DNA from: Cololabis saira
Taxonomy: Eukaryota > Chordata > Actinopteri > Beloniformes > Belonidae
Assembly (NCBI RefSeq): GCF_033807715.1
Contig: NC_084601.1
Location: forward strand, 17,786,690 to 17,850,689
Direction of reading: 5' to 3'
DNA length: 64,000 nt
A program made the translations under genes and the position numbers. Of the stretch, positions 48,612 through 61,023 are shown piece after piece (the first letter of the stretch is position 1; each line of letters opens with the position of its first letter). The notes below the pieces were generated by a model that made no database searches, was not told where the DNA came from, and saw only the letters and a program-made list of their open reading frames with translations.

Positions 48612-49879
48612 TAATTATTATTTTGTCCTTACTTTTTAAGACTTTACCTGGTTCCATTCCATGTATAATTATTTAATATGTATTGAAAATAGTTTTGTCT
48701 GTATTTTGGTGCGTATCTGTGGGTTTGGATTGACACAAGCCTAAAACCCAAAGTACAAATGGCTGCACACATTTGTAAATCTCATTTGTGACTATTTCAA
48801 GCCTTTTTTCCCCCTCTCTCTGCAGTGATGGGATGCTACTTTTTCTGGATGTGTTTAGCCACTTATTGTTTAGCCAGTATTTTGGCAGAATCAACATCCT
48901 TTCACACCATTGGGGAAGTTACAGAAGCGAGTCCAAAGAAAATTAGAAAGAAAAGGATTTTAGTTTCTGTTAAGTGAATGAATTCAGAGGTGCAAGCTGT
49001 TATGTGGTGGGTGTAAATTACTGTAGTTATTGAAATGTTTTCCATCACATACGCGTTAGATACATTACTAATGTTGACAGCTTGTTCAAAAAAAGGCCAA
49101 GATGTGGCCAAAGGAAATTATGTAATCTTGAAATCCATGCCAAGTCTAGACTAGTCTAAATATCTGTAAATCTCATAGTTCAAAGACTTCAATAAGGCCA
49201 ACAAAAAAAAATGATGAAATGGCCAGCTTACAAAAGCACATTTTTGTGATATTTACAGACATGGTTTTCTTCCCTCTGGGTTTCCATCTCAATGGATGTC
49301 CTTTTGATTATTATGCCTCCAAAATACTTAAATAGAGTAGAGTGGTTCAATTGAAACAACAAACACTGCAAACTTCACACCACTAATGTGACAATTTCTA
49401 GAAGACCATGCTGCTATTGAAAGATTTTAGAGTCATTGTCAGTTCTCCGGGGAATCTTTTCAGAATTACAAGTCAAAATCCCCTCCTTTATGTTGGGTTA
49501 AAACCAGTAATGCTCTTATAATAAAAAAATACTGAGTGGCTGCACTCATAGATTGCAGTCCTTATCAGTCGACTAAACATGTTATATGTGTAAATATATT
49601 ATCTCACTTTCTTGCTATCTGTACATTAAAGGCTTCCACTGCTTTCCATTAATGTCTCAGCTGAACTTGTTAGTGTCATTAAGTTTTATTTATCTGATTT
49701 TAAATGGCCCTTACTAGGTTATAAATTTGGTTAAATATCAACCTCAGATGCACTGCATCCCATAACGCATTATATCGACTCAAAACACCAAGGCAGTTTG
49801 TGAAAGACATGAGTATTCTCCAAGATTCAATAGTTTATTGCTCCACATTTAGCAGAAAAAACTTTTCAGTCATTTTCAG
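48612..49879. other. Non-coding stretch
   Basis: AT-rich; no gene, TIR pair or tandem array recognised. Confidence 0.5.
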
Positions 49880-50340
49880 TATGGCATTATCAGTCTCACA
49901 TCTCTGTGGAGGAACTTTGTCCCAATCTTCTTCACAATCATCCTTCAGTTTTCAGGCATTCATTTATGCAAAGCGATCTTGAAGCCAGAAGCCACCCAAT
50001 TTTCATCCAACGTGTTGCTCTGCATTATGGGCAGAAATCTTTGTCAACTATGATCTCTTCTGTTTGACTTTGTTACAGAGTCTTGTGGTTTTTTAAAATG
50101 CAACTTTGCAAGCTGCAGCTGTTTAGAGAAAAGATGCTTTCTCTTGGTAATCTTTTCAAAGGAGATTCACTTGTCCAGTCTTTTTCTTATTATGCTGTCA
50201 GAAAACTGAGTTTGTGCTCTGGCCTCTTTTTAGTTTTATTGAACATGGTCACATCTTAATAAACATGGTTCACCTTTGGATAAACTTTGTGGGACATCCA
50301 CCTCTGGGATGATCAGCAACTGTCTTGAATAGCTTCCACT
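49880..50340 (-). mobile_element. Possible Tc1-like remnant
   Basis: Words such as CTCTGTGGAGGAACTTTG, CAATCTTCTTCACAATC and AATAGCTTCCACTTGTG recall worn fish Tc1 transposons read in reverse. No intact catalytic motif can be read, so this is tentative. Confidence 0.25.
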
Positions 50341-51361
50341 TGTGCTGAAGAAAAAAAAACAGATAAAGATCACACTCTATTTTTTTTTGTCTTTATTAAC
50401 TATAACTTTCATTTAAAGATTAACCAATGTATTCATAGTGGTAAAGCTTTATTACAAAGATGTCCCATATAAATATTAAGATTGCATCTTTTGATCTGCA
50501 TAGTTTTTGCTGAGCACAACATTTCTGTGAGCGTGTCTGCATGTGACACTCCACCTTCAAAGGGATTTAGCTGTGTTTTATGATCCCAATAATAATTTTG
50601 CAAAAGAACACAAATACCTCGTGCATTTTCTGTCTTTGCAGGGAGGTCTATCCCAGCTGTCACTGGGTTTAGAAGTGGACTACACAGGTCATCAGTTCAA
50701 CACAGAGGCAAACAAGACAAACAGCCATGCATGCTCATAGTCATGCCCTGTGGTCAGTTTAGAATCACCAATCAACCTAATAAGCCTGGACTGTGGGAGG
50801 AAGCTGAAGTACCTGGTAAAGCTTACGCAAGCATGAGGGTTGCACTGACCTCGCCGAAATAAGCGGCAGCTTTTAGGCGGCAGCTTTTAGACGGCATATT
50901 TTAGACAGCAGCTTTTAGAGGGCTTCTATTTCAGGGAGGCCAGAGCAATGCTGATACTGGTTGAACTTTACAGCGATTTTAGATCGTTCTTATTTATTTA
51001 TTTGTCATTTTTTTCATAAACATCTGCTAAATTTACTTATTAAATGTCCGCAGACTACTCAAACAAAAGGTGAAACCCCTTGTCATATAATACTGCATTT
51101 ATTTCCTAAGGCGTGGTGTAGGAAAAGTAGGAAAATTAAAGTGTTCTGACGCTGAATGATGGGATATGTGTTTGCAACCCAAATATTGAATATTTCTGCC
51201 AGTACTATTGGGATCAATCTGAAGATTGCAGTGAGTGAATATAAAATTCCACTGATGTAACACATAGATTGTATATTTTATCAGCATCTGTTTTTATGTT
51301 CTCCGAATAGTCATACGAGAAGGAGAAAACAAAACTATCTTACTCCAGGTTAAAGCAGTGT
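50341..51361. other. Non-coding stretch
   Basis: A short tandem GGCAGCTTTTAG-type repeat lies at about 50863-50930 (AGCGGCAGCTTTTAG, GGCGGCAGCTTTTAG and similar). No gene. Confidence 0.5.
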
Positions 51362-51373
51362 ATTGGTTGATCA

Positions 51374-54157
51374 CTCACTCATCTTCTTCTGCTTTATCCG
51401 TTCCCGGGTCGCGGGGGCAGCAGCCTCAGCAGGGATGCCCAGACTTCCTTCACCCCAGACACTTCCTTCAGCTCTTCCGGGGGGAGTCCGAGGCGTTCCC
51501 AGGCCAGCCGAGAGACATAGTCTCTCCAGCGTGTCCTGGGTCTTCCAGTCTTCCAGTGAAGGAGTAGCGGCTCGACTCCGAGCTCCTCCCGGGTGACCGA
51601 ACTCCTCACCCTATCTCTAAGGGAGCGTCCAGCCACCCTGCGGAGGAAACTCATCTCGGCCGCTTGTATCCGCAATCTTGTCCTTTCGGTCACTACCCAA
51701 AGTTCATGACCATAGGTGAGGGTAGGGGCGTAGATTGACCGGTAAATAGAGAGCTTTGCCTTTCGACTCAGCTCCCTCTTCAGCACGACGGTCCAGTACA
51801 TCGACCGCATAACTGCGGACGCTGCACCGATCCGTCTGTCAATCTCACGCTCCAGTGTTCCCTCACTCGTGAACAAGACCCCGAGATACTTAAACTCCTC
51901 CACCTGAGGCAGGACTTCTCCACCCACCCAGAGAAGGCACGCCACCTTTTCCCGATGGAGAACCATGGCCTCGGTTTTGGAGGTGCTGATTCTCATCCCT
52001 GCCGCGTCGCACTCGGCCTCAAACCGCCCCAGCACATGCTGAAGGTCCCGGTCTGATGAAGCCAACAGGACAACATCATCTGCAAAAAGCAGAGATGAAA
52101 TCCTGAGGTTCCCAAACCGGATCCCCTCCGGCCCCTGGCTGCGCCTAGAAATCCTGTCCATAAAAATTATGAACAGGACCGGTGACAAAGGGCAGCCCTG
52201 CCGGAGTCCAACATGCACTGGAAACAAGTCTGACTTACTGCCGGCAATGCGAGCCAGACTCCTGCTTCGATCATACAGAGACCGGACAGCCCTTAATAGA
52301 GGGCCCCGGACTCCATACTCACCGAGCACCCCCCACAGAATGGCACGAGGGACACGGTCAAATACCTTCTCCAGATCCACAAAGCACATGTAGACTGGTT
52401 GGGCAAATTCCCACGAACCCTCGAGCACCCTGCGGAGGGTATAGAGCTGGTCCAGTGTTCCACGACCGGGACGAAAACCGCATTGTTCCTCCTGAATCCG
52501 AGGTTCAACTATCGGCCGTAATCTCCTCTCCAGTACCCTGGCGTAGACTTTCCCAGGGAGGCTGAGAAGTGTGATCCCCCTGTAGTTGGAACACACTCTC
52601 CGGTCCCCCTTTTTAAACAGAGGGACCACCACCCCGGTTTGCCACTCCAGCGGTACTGTCCCCTTCCTCCATGCAATGTCGCAAAGGCGTGTCAACCAAG
52701 ACAGCCATACGACATCCAGAGACTTGAGGTACTCAGGGCGAATCTCATCCACCCCCGGTGCCCTGCCTCTGAGGAGCTTACGAACTACCTCAGTGACCTC
52801 GGCTTGGGTGATGGATGAGCACGTCTCCGAGTCCCCACTCTCTGCTTCCTCAGTGGAAGGCATGTCAGTCGGGTTGAAGAGATCCTCGAAGTATTCCTTC
52901 CACCGTCCGACAATGTCCCCAGTCGAGGTCAACAGCTCCCCACCCGCACCATAAACGGTGCCGGCAGAGTACTGCTTCCCCCTTCTGAGGCGCCGAACGG
53001 TCCTCCAGAATTTCCTCGAGGTCGAGGAAATTCTTCCACCATGGCCTCCCCGAACTCCTCCCAGACCCAAGTTTTTGCCTCCAGGACTGCCTGAGCCGCA
53101 GCTCGCTTGGCCTGCCGGTACCCATCTACTGCGTCAGGAGTCCCACCGGCCAACATAGCCCGGTAGAACTCCTTCTTCAGTCTGACGGCATCCTGTACTT
53201 CCGGTGTCCACCACCAGGTTCTAGGGATTGCCGCCACAACAGGCACCGGAGACCTTGCGTCCACAACTTCGAGCCGCCGCGTCGACAATGGAGGCAGAGA
53301 ACATGGTCCACTCTGACTCAATGTCCCCCGCCTCCCCGGGGATCTGAGAGAAGCTCTCCCGGAGGTGGGAGTTGAAGACGTCCCTGACAGAGGGCTCAGC
53401 CAGACGTTCCCAACAGACCCTCACAATCCGTTTGGGTCTGCCCGGTCTGTCCAACCTCCTCCTCTGCCAGCGCATCCAACTCACCACCAGGTGGTGATCA
53501 GTTGACAGCTCAGCCCCTCTCTTCACCCGAGTGTCCAAGACATGTGGCCGAAGGTCAGATGAAACGACAACAAAGTCGATCATTGACCTCCGGCCTAGGG
53601 TGTCCTGGTGCCACGTGCACTGATGGACACCCTTATGCTTGAACATGGTGTTCGTTATGGTCAAACTGTGACTAGCACAGAAGTCCAACAACAAAACACC
53701 GCTCGGGTTCAGATCGGGGAGGCCGTTCTTCCCAATCACGCCTCTCCAGGTATCACTGTCATTACCCACGTGAGCGCTGAAGTCCCCCAGTAGAACAATG
53801 GAGTCCCCCGTTGGAGCACTATCAAGTACCCCTCCCAGGGACTCCAAGAAGGCCGGGTACTCCGCACTGCTGTTCGGCCCGTAGGCACAAACAACAGTGA
53901 GAGACCTTTTCCCGACCCGAAGGCACAGGGAAGCGACCCTCTCGTTCACCGGGGTGAACTCCAACACATGGCGACTGAGCTGGGGGGCTATAACCAAGCC
54001 CGCCGCCTCTCACCCTGGGCAACTCCAGAGTAGTGGTGGGTCCAGCCCCCTTCAAGGAGCTGGGTTCCAGAGCCCAAACTATGTGTGGAGGTGAGCCCGA
54101 CTATCTCTAGCCGGTATCTCTCAACCTCACGCACAAGCTCCGGCTCCTTCCCCCCTG
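51374..54157 (-). mobile_element. Rex3/RTE-like LINE, 5'-truncated, 12-bp TSD
   Basis: Same family as the copy at 37114-40887 but inverted and shorter at the 5' end: it begins within the endonuclease at GGAGCCGGAGCTTGTG. The 3' end reads GGAACGGATAAAGCAGAAGA then GATGAGTG. ATTGGTTGATCA flanks it on both sides (51362-51373 and 54158-54169), a 12-bp target-site duplication. The pre-insertion site can be read as the two flanks joined through one copy of that 12-mer. Confidence 0.95.
51394..54130 (-). pseudogene. LINE endonuclease-reverse transcriptase, mostly readable
   Basis: The RT runs open for 558 codons (51394-53070), including FKKGDRRVCSNYRGITLL, LRQGCPLSPVLFIIFMD and the catalytic LLFADDVVLL. 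The endonuclease is open for 258 codons (53221-53997) with [39 protein letters not shown] and [10 protein letters not shown]. Frame breaks occur near 53220, between 53220 and 53020, and above 53997. A deletion of about 100 bases removes the segment between EPLLLH and GRPRTRWRDY near 51560 that the other copy retains (it contains RMPPGRLPREVF). The N-terminus is absent. It is better preserved than the 37-41 kb copy but not complete. Confidence 0.9.
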
Positions 54158-54169
54158 ATTGGTTGATCA

Positions 54170-55924
54170 GGTATGATGAAATCTATCTTGACTCAAATGG
54201 GACTGAATTAAATATAATATGACAAATGAAGCTTTTAATCCAAATCCCCACATCTGTAAAATGTATCATAAAATATTAGCATTACAATGTTATGCAAATA
54301 AAAGCTACAAAAGTCTAAAGGACCATTGGAATTAGACGATAAACACTTCTATACCATGGTTCCTGTTATCAGCGGGCAGTACTGTAATTCATGGCTGTGT
54401 AAGATTCATGTGAGTGGTGGTAATGAATGGATCTGTGCAATTAATTTAATTAAGTTATAACCATACAAATACTAGCACTGACACTAGTGCTTCATTGTAC
54501 AACTGTTTCAAACTTTTAGTTTGTACATCTTACCTTTTTTCCAGTTGCAGATTGTGCCAATATTGTTGTTATGGCAACTGTTCCTGATAAAACTGAGTTT
54601 ATTTTGAAGCCAGAAGTTGTACTTGGTCATCCTAAAACCTTCCGGGATGGAGTCCTGTATGAGTATTTGCAGGCAACTCGATAGGAGCCGTCTTCCCTCT
54701 GAAATAAAAAAAGAAAATCGAACAACATTTCTCATAATGGACCTTTTTTCATCCTGAAAACCAAGCTAAGAGGAAAAGCAAATATTTAGTGAGCTGTCAG
54801 AACATAACATGTATGGTGATTATCATTACTTTTGTCTAATGACACCAAAAGAGAAGAATAAAAACACTGCACACACCACTACACCCTCAGGTAGTTACAG
54901 TAAATCTGAAAACAAGAAAAAATCCCCACATGAGCGTGAATATAGGGCCCACTATGGTAACTCCTTTTAAACAGTCCTTTGTTTATTACTAATAAAAAGT
55001 AAAAACCTTTAGCCTCATTTTTCAGCATGCTGACAATGATGGAAATGTAATTATCCAACACACCAACTATTTTGAATGAATAGTAAAGGCAATCATTCAG
55101 TGTTTCACAACTCTAAGGATGTGATTGCAACAGCAAGTTTTGGTCCACTTAAAATAAACTTAAGTTTACTGTGGTGTGGTTCATTACGTCTGGTGTGAGC
55201 ACAGTAATCTGCCCTAGTCTCTCTATAAGTCTAATGACTTACTGCAGAATATTAGAAAAGCTGACACGAGTTAAAATGCTTTCCTCATTTGTTAATGCGG
55301 TTATGGCATTTCATTCAGACAAAAAAGGTAATTTTCAGAATAAAAAGAAAAGTTTTATAATTAATAGGTGCTATTTAACTCTCTCCTGTTATGCATAATG
55401 GTCACTACAGTGGACAGCTGTCCATTAAAATTTACATTATGCATCACTGGCTATAACGAAACCAAAATTCAAACTGTACCTCTGACTTTTTTGTTTTTTA
55501 AAAAACATCAACAGCAGTAAAAATTTCAGCATTAAATTAATCTATTTAGGTTATTACACTGTAGCTTACATTTCAGTAACAAAAACAACATTTTGTGTAG
55601 ATTATAGCTGTTATGAGTAACTTAATTAGTGTACATCTTTTGTAAAGCTCAAGTCTAGCAAGGGACAGAAGGAACTACAGGATTGTGGAAGAACCTCAGT
55701 CAAGTGAGGATGATGATGATGATACTAATTAATGCAGGTTCCATCCAGACAAACAACAGAGGAAGACCCAGTGCCCCCCCACCCCCTCTGAAATGCGAAG
55801 CAGTGTCCCATGCACCCCCTGATATCCGGTTCTGCCCTGGAGACCATTAGCCCAAACTTACAGAAACAAAAAATGAAAACCAGTGCCATGCCGCTGCATG
55901 CACACGGAAAACAAAGTACATCTC
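54170..55924. other. Non-coding stretch
   Basis: AT-rich; a small GATGAT repeat at about 55707 and a poly-C/A patch near 55776. No gene or transposon end recognised. Confidence 0.5.
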
Positions 55925-57872
55925 CATGTATGGGGGTATTATTGTTCCAATATTATTTGTGTGTGCATATCTCAATCTGTGTGTGCGTAAAAAGATTTGT
56001 GTGTCTGTATTCAGATTTGTGTGTGCGTAAAAAGATTTGTGTGTCCGTATTCACATTTGTGTGTGTGTAAAAAGATTTGTGTGTCTGTATTCATATTCAT
56101 GTATGTGCAAAAAATCAGCCGGCAGCTCTCGATTGGCTGTCTTTGTACACGTGGATTTTGACACACTTCTGCCGCGGCAAATCTGTAAAACGATCCGTGT
56201 GTAAAACGATTTGTGCGTAGGTTTTCCTTTGCCCTGAGCTCGGACTCACAGGCTCACGCCAGGCTACAGTAGCAATACAACCTTCACGCCACTAGTCGGC
56301 GCGTAGCACTCAGTCGGATATTTAGTAATCGGGTTGCATATGGAGTAAGATATTATTTATTTTTAATACCAAAGAGCGAAATTACCGGAGTCAAATTCCT
56401 TGTTGGACAATGTTCGAACCTGGCCAATAAAGCTGATTCGGATTCTGATAACTTCCAAAAAGATGTGTCCATGTTATAACTATTCGTATTCGTAATGATA
56501 AACATTTGTATGTAAATAAAAAAGTTGTACCCCAAATTCTGCTGTCACACACATGAGTCTGATAAATTATTAGGGTTAGGATTGTTTTTATGTGAGTAAG
56601 AAATTAGGTAAGAAATTTACCTTTTACGTCTCATTTATTCATTCACACGCACTAATATATTTGGGAAACAGTTAGGCACCAAATATAATATATTTAATTT
56701 TCTCAGATGGCAAAAATAAGAACTTTATTGATCCCACATAGGAGTAATTCATGTTATATCAGCTATAAAGAACAAGGTAGTGCTGAAAAAAAACAATAGT
56801 CTATCCTCACAAAAATAAAAATAGAGAAACATATTTTCTCATCAACAAAACAAATTAAAATTTTTTCAAATAACAAAATAACACATTTGAACCATTTTTC
56901 AGACGATAAAAGAACTGAAAAAATCTGAAGAATTGTTCAAATATGTTATTTTGTTACTTGAAAATTTTTAAATATGTTTATGTAAAATATGCTTGTTGAT
57001 GAGGAAATATATTTTTCTTATTTTTGTGAGGGGGGATAGGCTAAATATTGTTTTTCGGCACTACCTTGTTCTCTAATATGACATGAATTACTCCTATGTG
57101 GGATCAATAAAGTTTTTATTTTTGCCATCTGAGAAAATAAAATATATTATATTTGGTGCCTAACTGTTTCCCAAGTATATTGGCATGTGTGAATGAATAA
57201 ATGAGACGTAAAAGGTACATTTCTTACCTAATTTCTTACTCACATAAAAACAATCCTAACCCTAATAATTTATCAGACTCATGTGTGTGACAGCAGAATT
57301 TGGGGTACAACTTTTTTATTTACATACAAATGTTTATCATTACAAATACGAATAGTTATAACATGGACACATCTTTTTGGAAGTTATCAGAATCCGAATC
57401 AGCTTTATTGGCCAGGTTCGAACATTGTCCAACAAGGAATTTGACTCCGGTAATTTCGCTCTTTGGTATTAAAAATAAATAATATCTTACTCCATATGCA
57501 ACCCGATTACTAAATATCCGACTGAGTGCTACGCGCCGACTAGTGGTGTGAAGGCTGCATTGCTACTGTAGCCTGGCGTGAGCCTGTGAGTCCAAGCTCA
57601 GGGCAAAGGAAAACCTACGCACAAATCGTTTTACACACGGATCGTTTTACAGATTTGCCGCGGCAGAAGTGTGTCAAAATCCACGTGTACAAAGACAGCC
57701 AATCGAGAGCTCCCGGCTGATTTTTTGCGCACACATAAATATGAATACAGACACACAAATCTTTTTACACACACACAAATGTGAATACTGACACACAAAT
57801 CTTTTTACGCACACACAGATTGAGATACGCACACACAAATAATATTGGAACAATAATACCCCCATATCCATG
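55925..57872. repeat. Large imperfect palindrome (arms of about 970 bp)
   Basis: The outer edges read CATGTATGGGGGTATTATTG on the left and its inverse near 57853-57872 (AATACCCCCATATCCATG). The arms match in order over their full length, for example TTCCTTGTTGGACAATGTTC (about 56397) and GAACATTGTCCAACAAGGAA (about 57419). The centre is near 56903 with about 10 unpaired bases. The arms differ by scattered substitutions and small indels; the left arm has one more unit of the roughly 40-bp GATTTGTGTGTGCGTAAAAA-type repeat. They include AATAAAGCTGATTC and CTTTATTGATCCCACATAG motifs common at fish retroelement ends. No TSD is clear. Confidence 0.9.
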
Positions 57873-60675
57873 CATTATCTTTGCACCATGTGCCCTGGCT
57901 GCTTCGCCAATTTCCATAGAAGAAATACTTACTAGATGATGTACAAGTCCACAAAACTGAAAGGTTGCTTCTGTATCACATCCAAAAGAGTATTCAATAT
58001 TTAATAATTAACTTTTTTCTGAATCAGTTCCATATTTGTTTATAAAGGTTAGCTTAAACATGCGTCAGTGAAGCTGTTTAGATGGAAGAAAGGTCCTGTG
58101 GTAGCCTTTTATGTGTGTTCCTTTCTTATACTGATGGATTCACTGCTGAGCATCACCTTGTTTAGTTTCACAGACAATTTTTTTTTATGTTTGAGGACCT
58201 GAATGTGGAAGACATGAGCATATAGAGGGCGGAGGCTGAGGAGTCAGGAACAATGTTCAAATGTTCAAATGTGTAACACATCTGTTTAACACTATTTTTC
58301 TAATGTTAATTTGTAGATCTCACACAATATACAGTAAAAGTCATTAATTTGTCAAATACATTTTTCATGTTAAAAACATGTGTAGTCCACTAATGTAAAA
58401 AAAAAAACTCTGGAAAGTACATGTTTAAAAAAGCTGAGTTGAATATAGTTTTTTTCATGCCTAAAAATGAATAAAATCACTGAGACTATCATAATTCATG
58501 CATGAAAGGGTTAAACTCTATCATTTGTTTAATAAATCTCATTTGAAAAAACAAAATAAGGAAGTTTGACTTTAAATTTAAATGACACTGTCTGCATTTG
58601 CCTGAAAAATACTGGTAAGACGGCTTATGATAAACTGTGATTTTTGTTTGTTGGAGAACGTCTGCAAGAAGGAGATTTATTTTATTTATATATTTCTTAA
58701 TTTATGTTGCTGGCCATCAAAGTGATGGCATAAAAGGCTTGTCACAGCCAGACCAATATTTTTCTGTCATCCAAACAGCATCCAAGTGTTATCCCTGCCT
58801 TGATATTTTTTTGAATTTCACAATTTGGACTTGAACAAAGACACAGGCCCCCAACACAGCAGAGTGATCAAAACACCCAGTATGATGTGGATACAGTCTT
58901 GTGAGCCTGTGCAAACATATTCACGCACAGATATATTCACATTCATGACACCCACATACCATCCCGGCTGTGACTTAATCACTCCTGCAGATGCACGTGC
59001 TCGAGCTTGCGCAGCACTTATAAAGCACAGCTCAAACTGCACCAAAGACAATCAATCAGTAATCCAGCATCTTATGACTGCTTGCAGATTTCTTCCCCTT
59101 GCCCTCTAGTGTCTTAAATATTTAGACAGTTTGACATCAGTTGCATGTATGAATGTCAATGAGGCAGCGCTCAGCCCCCTAATCGCACACAAGAAGAGAA
59201 TGGGCATGAAAAAGCAGCTGGTTGCTGTCACAAGAAATTCATCTTTAAAACCAAAGACAGCAGCAAAGCCCTTTTGTGTTTACAGCTTGATTTTTGTACA
59301 GACAAACCACAGTTTTGGAAGGTTTGATTCAAGGTATAGGAAGCAGATTGCTTGTGGACACAATGCAGACTGAGTCATCTTCTGATTGTTGATCGCGGCC
59401 AGAAAAAGTGAGCATATGTCCAAAGATTTAATTTTTATGTTGGAGTATTTTTCTCTTTGAATGTTGAACCAGTAAAAGGGCCACTGAAGTCAAGCTCTGT
59501 GGAGCCACATGGGGTTATGAAGCACCTTGGTGGCAATGAAGCCACATTATTGGATCCCCTACCTTTATTCAGCTGGAGATGAAAAGACAGTTATATGTGT
59601 GATTTAACTGATATATCCCAGTCCAAATAACTACAAGATTCATCACTGTTGTACTAGATTCCAAAATAATGCCATTCAGTCACAAAATGACTAGTCGGTC
59701 TAGTTCTAAAGTACTCAGGCCCAAAAATGATAGAAGGCACAAATGCCATGTCATAAAATGGCGGAAGAAAAGAAACTTAAAGTGACAAGTAAAAGCTGCA
59801 CAAGAGCTGCAGGGTAAAAAATAATAAAAATAAAAATAAATTCCAGCCACAACTAATATGGCAAAACAGAAAAGAAAAAAGGGTTGCTAACGTGCAGTAA
59901 TGGAATGATGATGAAATGGATATTAACACGTAACAACAAAAGAGCAAAAAGAAGGAATGAAATAATAAAACAGAGGAGTGGGAAAAAACACGGGAAGCTA
60001 AATTAGAGGGAATACATAAATGTGAAAAAGATTCTGAGGTAAAATACATGGATACATGGTACATGGATAGAAAGACCAGACACCAAGAGCTGAGAAACAC
60101 CGTAATAATTCTAATAACACAGCCCTGATAATTGAGCCAACAGAAATGAAGCAAAACGGGGAACAAATAAATGTAAATGCTGGCAGCCAGGACAGTTCAG
60201 TTTGGGCTTGGAAGAGTCAGCTTCTGAATGATATTTAGAGAGGTGGCAGAAAGCCGGACGTTTTTGCGTCGCGTTTAAGTTATATGGTGAGAAATCAATT
60301 AGATATCTGCTAAAGTATTTAAGCACTTTCACTGGTTCTATAGAGCACCTGTGATCACCAAATGTATCTATTTTTTTTCCAGTTAGGCATTGCATTCGCT
60401 TATATCATTCAGGGCAAATTGACTCACCACAAATCATGAGCTCATCACTGTCTTTCAAAAGGCAGCGTGAATACTGGAGCTAGTTTATTTTACCCCCTGT
60501 TGCTGCGCAAGTAGTGGGTTTGAAAGTGGTGCTTGTACCAGAAATCACTTATTCTAACTCAGCTGTAACCTTGCGCATTTACTGATTCATGTGCCATGAA
60601 ATCAAACCTCTGTAAAATACAAGTGCAAGCATATCTTTTAAAAAGCTACATGGAAAATACCACTTTCAGAGCAAC
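57873..60675. other. Non-coding stretch
   Basis: AT-rich. Open frames of up to 129 codons on the reverse strand near 60000 are Phe/Leu/Ser-rich from an A-rich plus strand and are not convincing. No repeats with ends are seen. Confidence 0.5.
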
Positions 60676-60679
60676 TTAA

Positions 60680-61019
60680 AGGAGCTTGAGGCCGGATTGA
60701 GGCAGGATTTATGAAAAAAATTCGTATACGTTTTAAGTTTTCTAGTAATAATGTCAGATGAAGCGTTCCAAACCCAAAAGAATGAGCCCTCTAGTGTATC
60801 TCTCCTTTGCCTTGAACAGGCTGTGTGCTGCAAAATGTGCTGCAATTCGGGCCCAAATTTCCCGCGCTGGGCTACGGATGTGACGTCACATGACGCTGCA
60901 TGCGCGTTCTCCCCGTTCTCCCGTGCCGGCTTCGCTGTTGGCTGCAGTACCCCCGGCAGCCGTCGTGGTGAAGGGTGGCGCTAGAGAGTCTAATTTCTTA
61001 AAAGGAGCCTCAAGCTCCT
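60680..61019. mobile_element. MITE with TTAA TSD and 13-bp TIR
   Basis: AGGAGCTTGAGGC (60680-60692) and GCCTCAAGCTCCT (61007-61019) are perfect inverse copies. TTAA flanks at 60676-60679 and 61020-61023. The interior is GC-richer and carries a TGACGTCACATGACG segment (about 60881-60895), a cAMP-response-element-like sequence. No coding frame. Confidence 0.85.
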
Positions 61020-61023
61020 TTAA

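Noticed and set aside
56353..57482. Two identical 60-codon frames in opposite orientation
   Set aside because: They are the same sequence in the two arms of the palindrome; the frame covers retroelement-type motifs and need not be coding.
59777..60166. 129-codon reverse frame rich in Phe, Leu and Ser with membrane-like stretches
   Set aside because: It mirrors an A-rich plus strand; no start context, splice sites or family signature.
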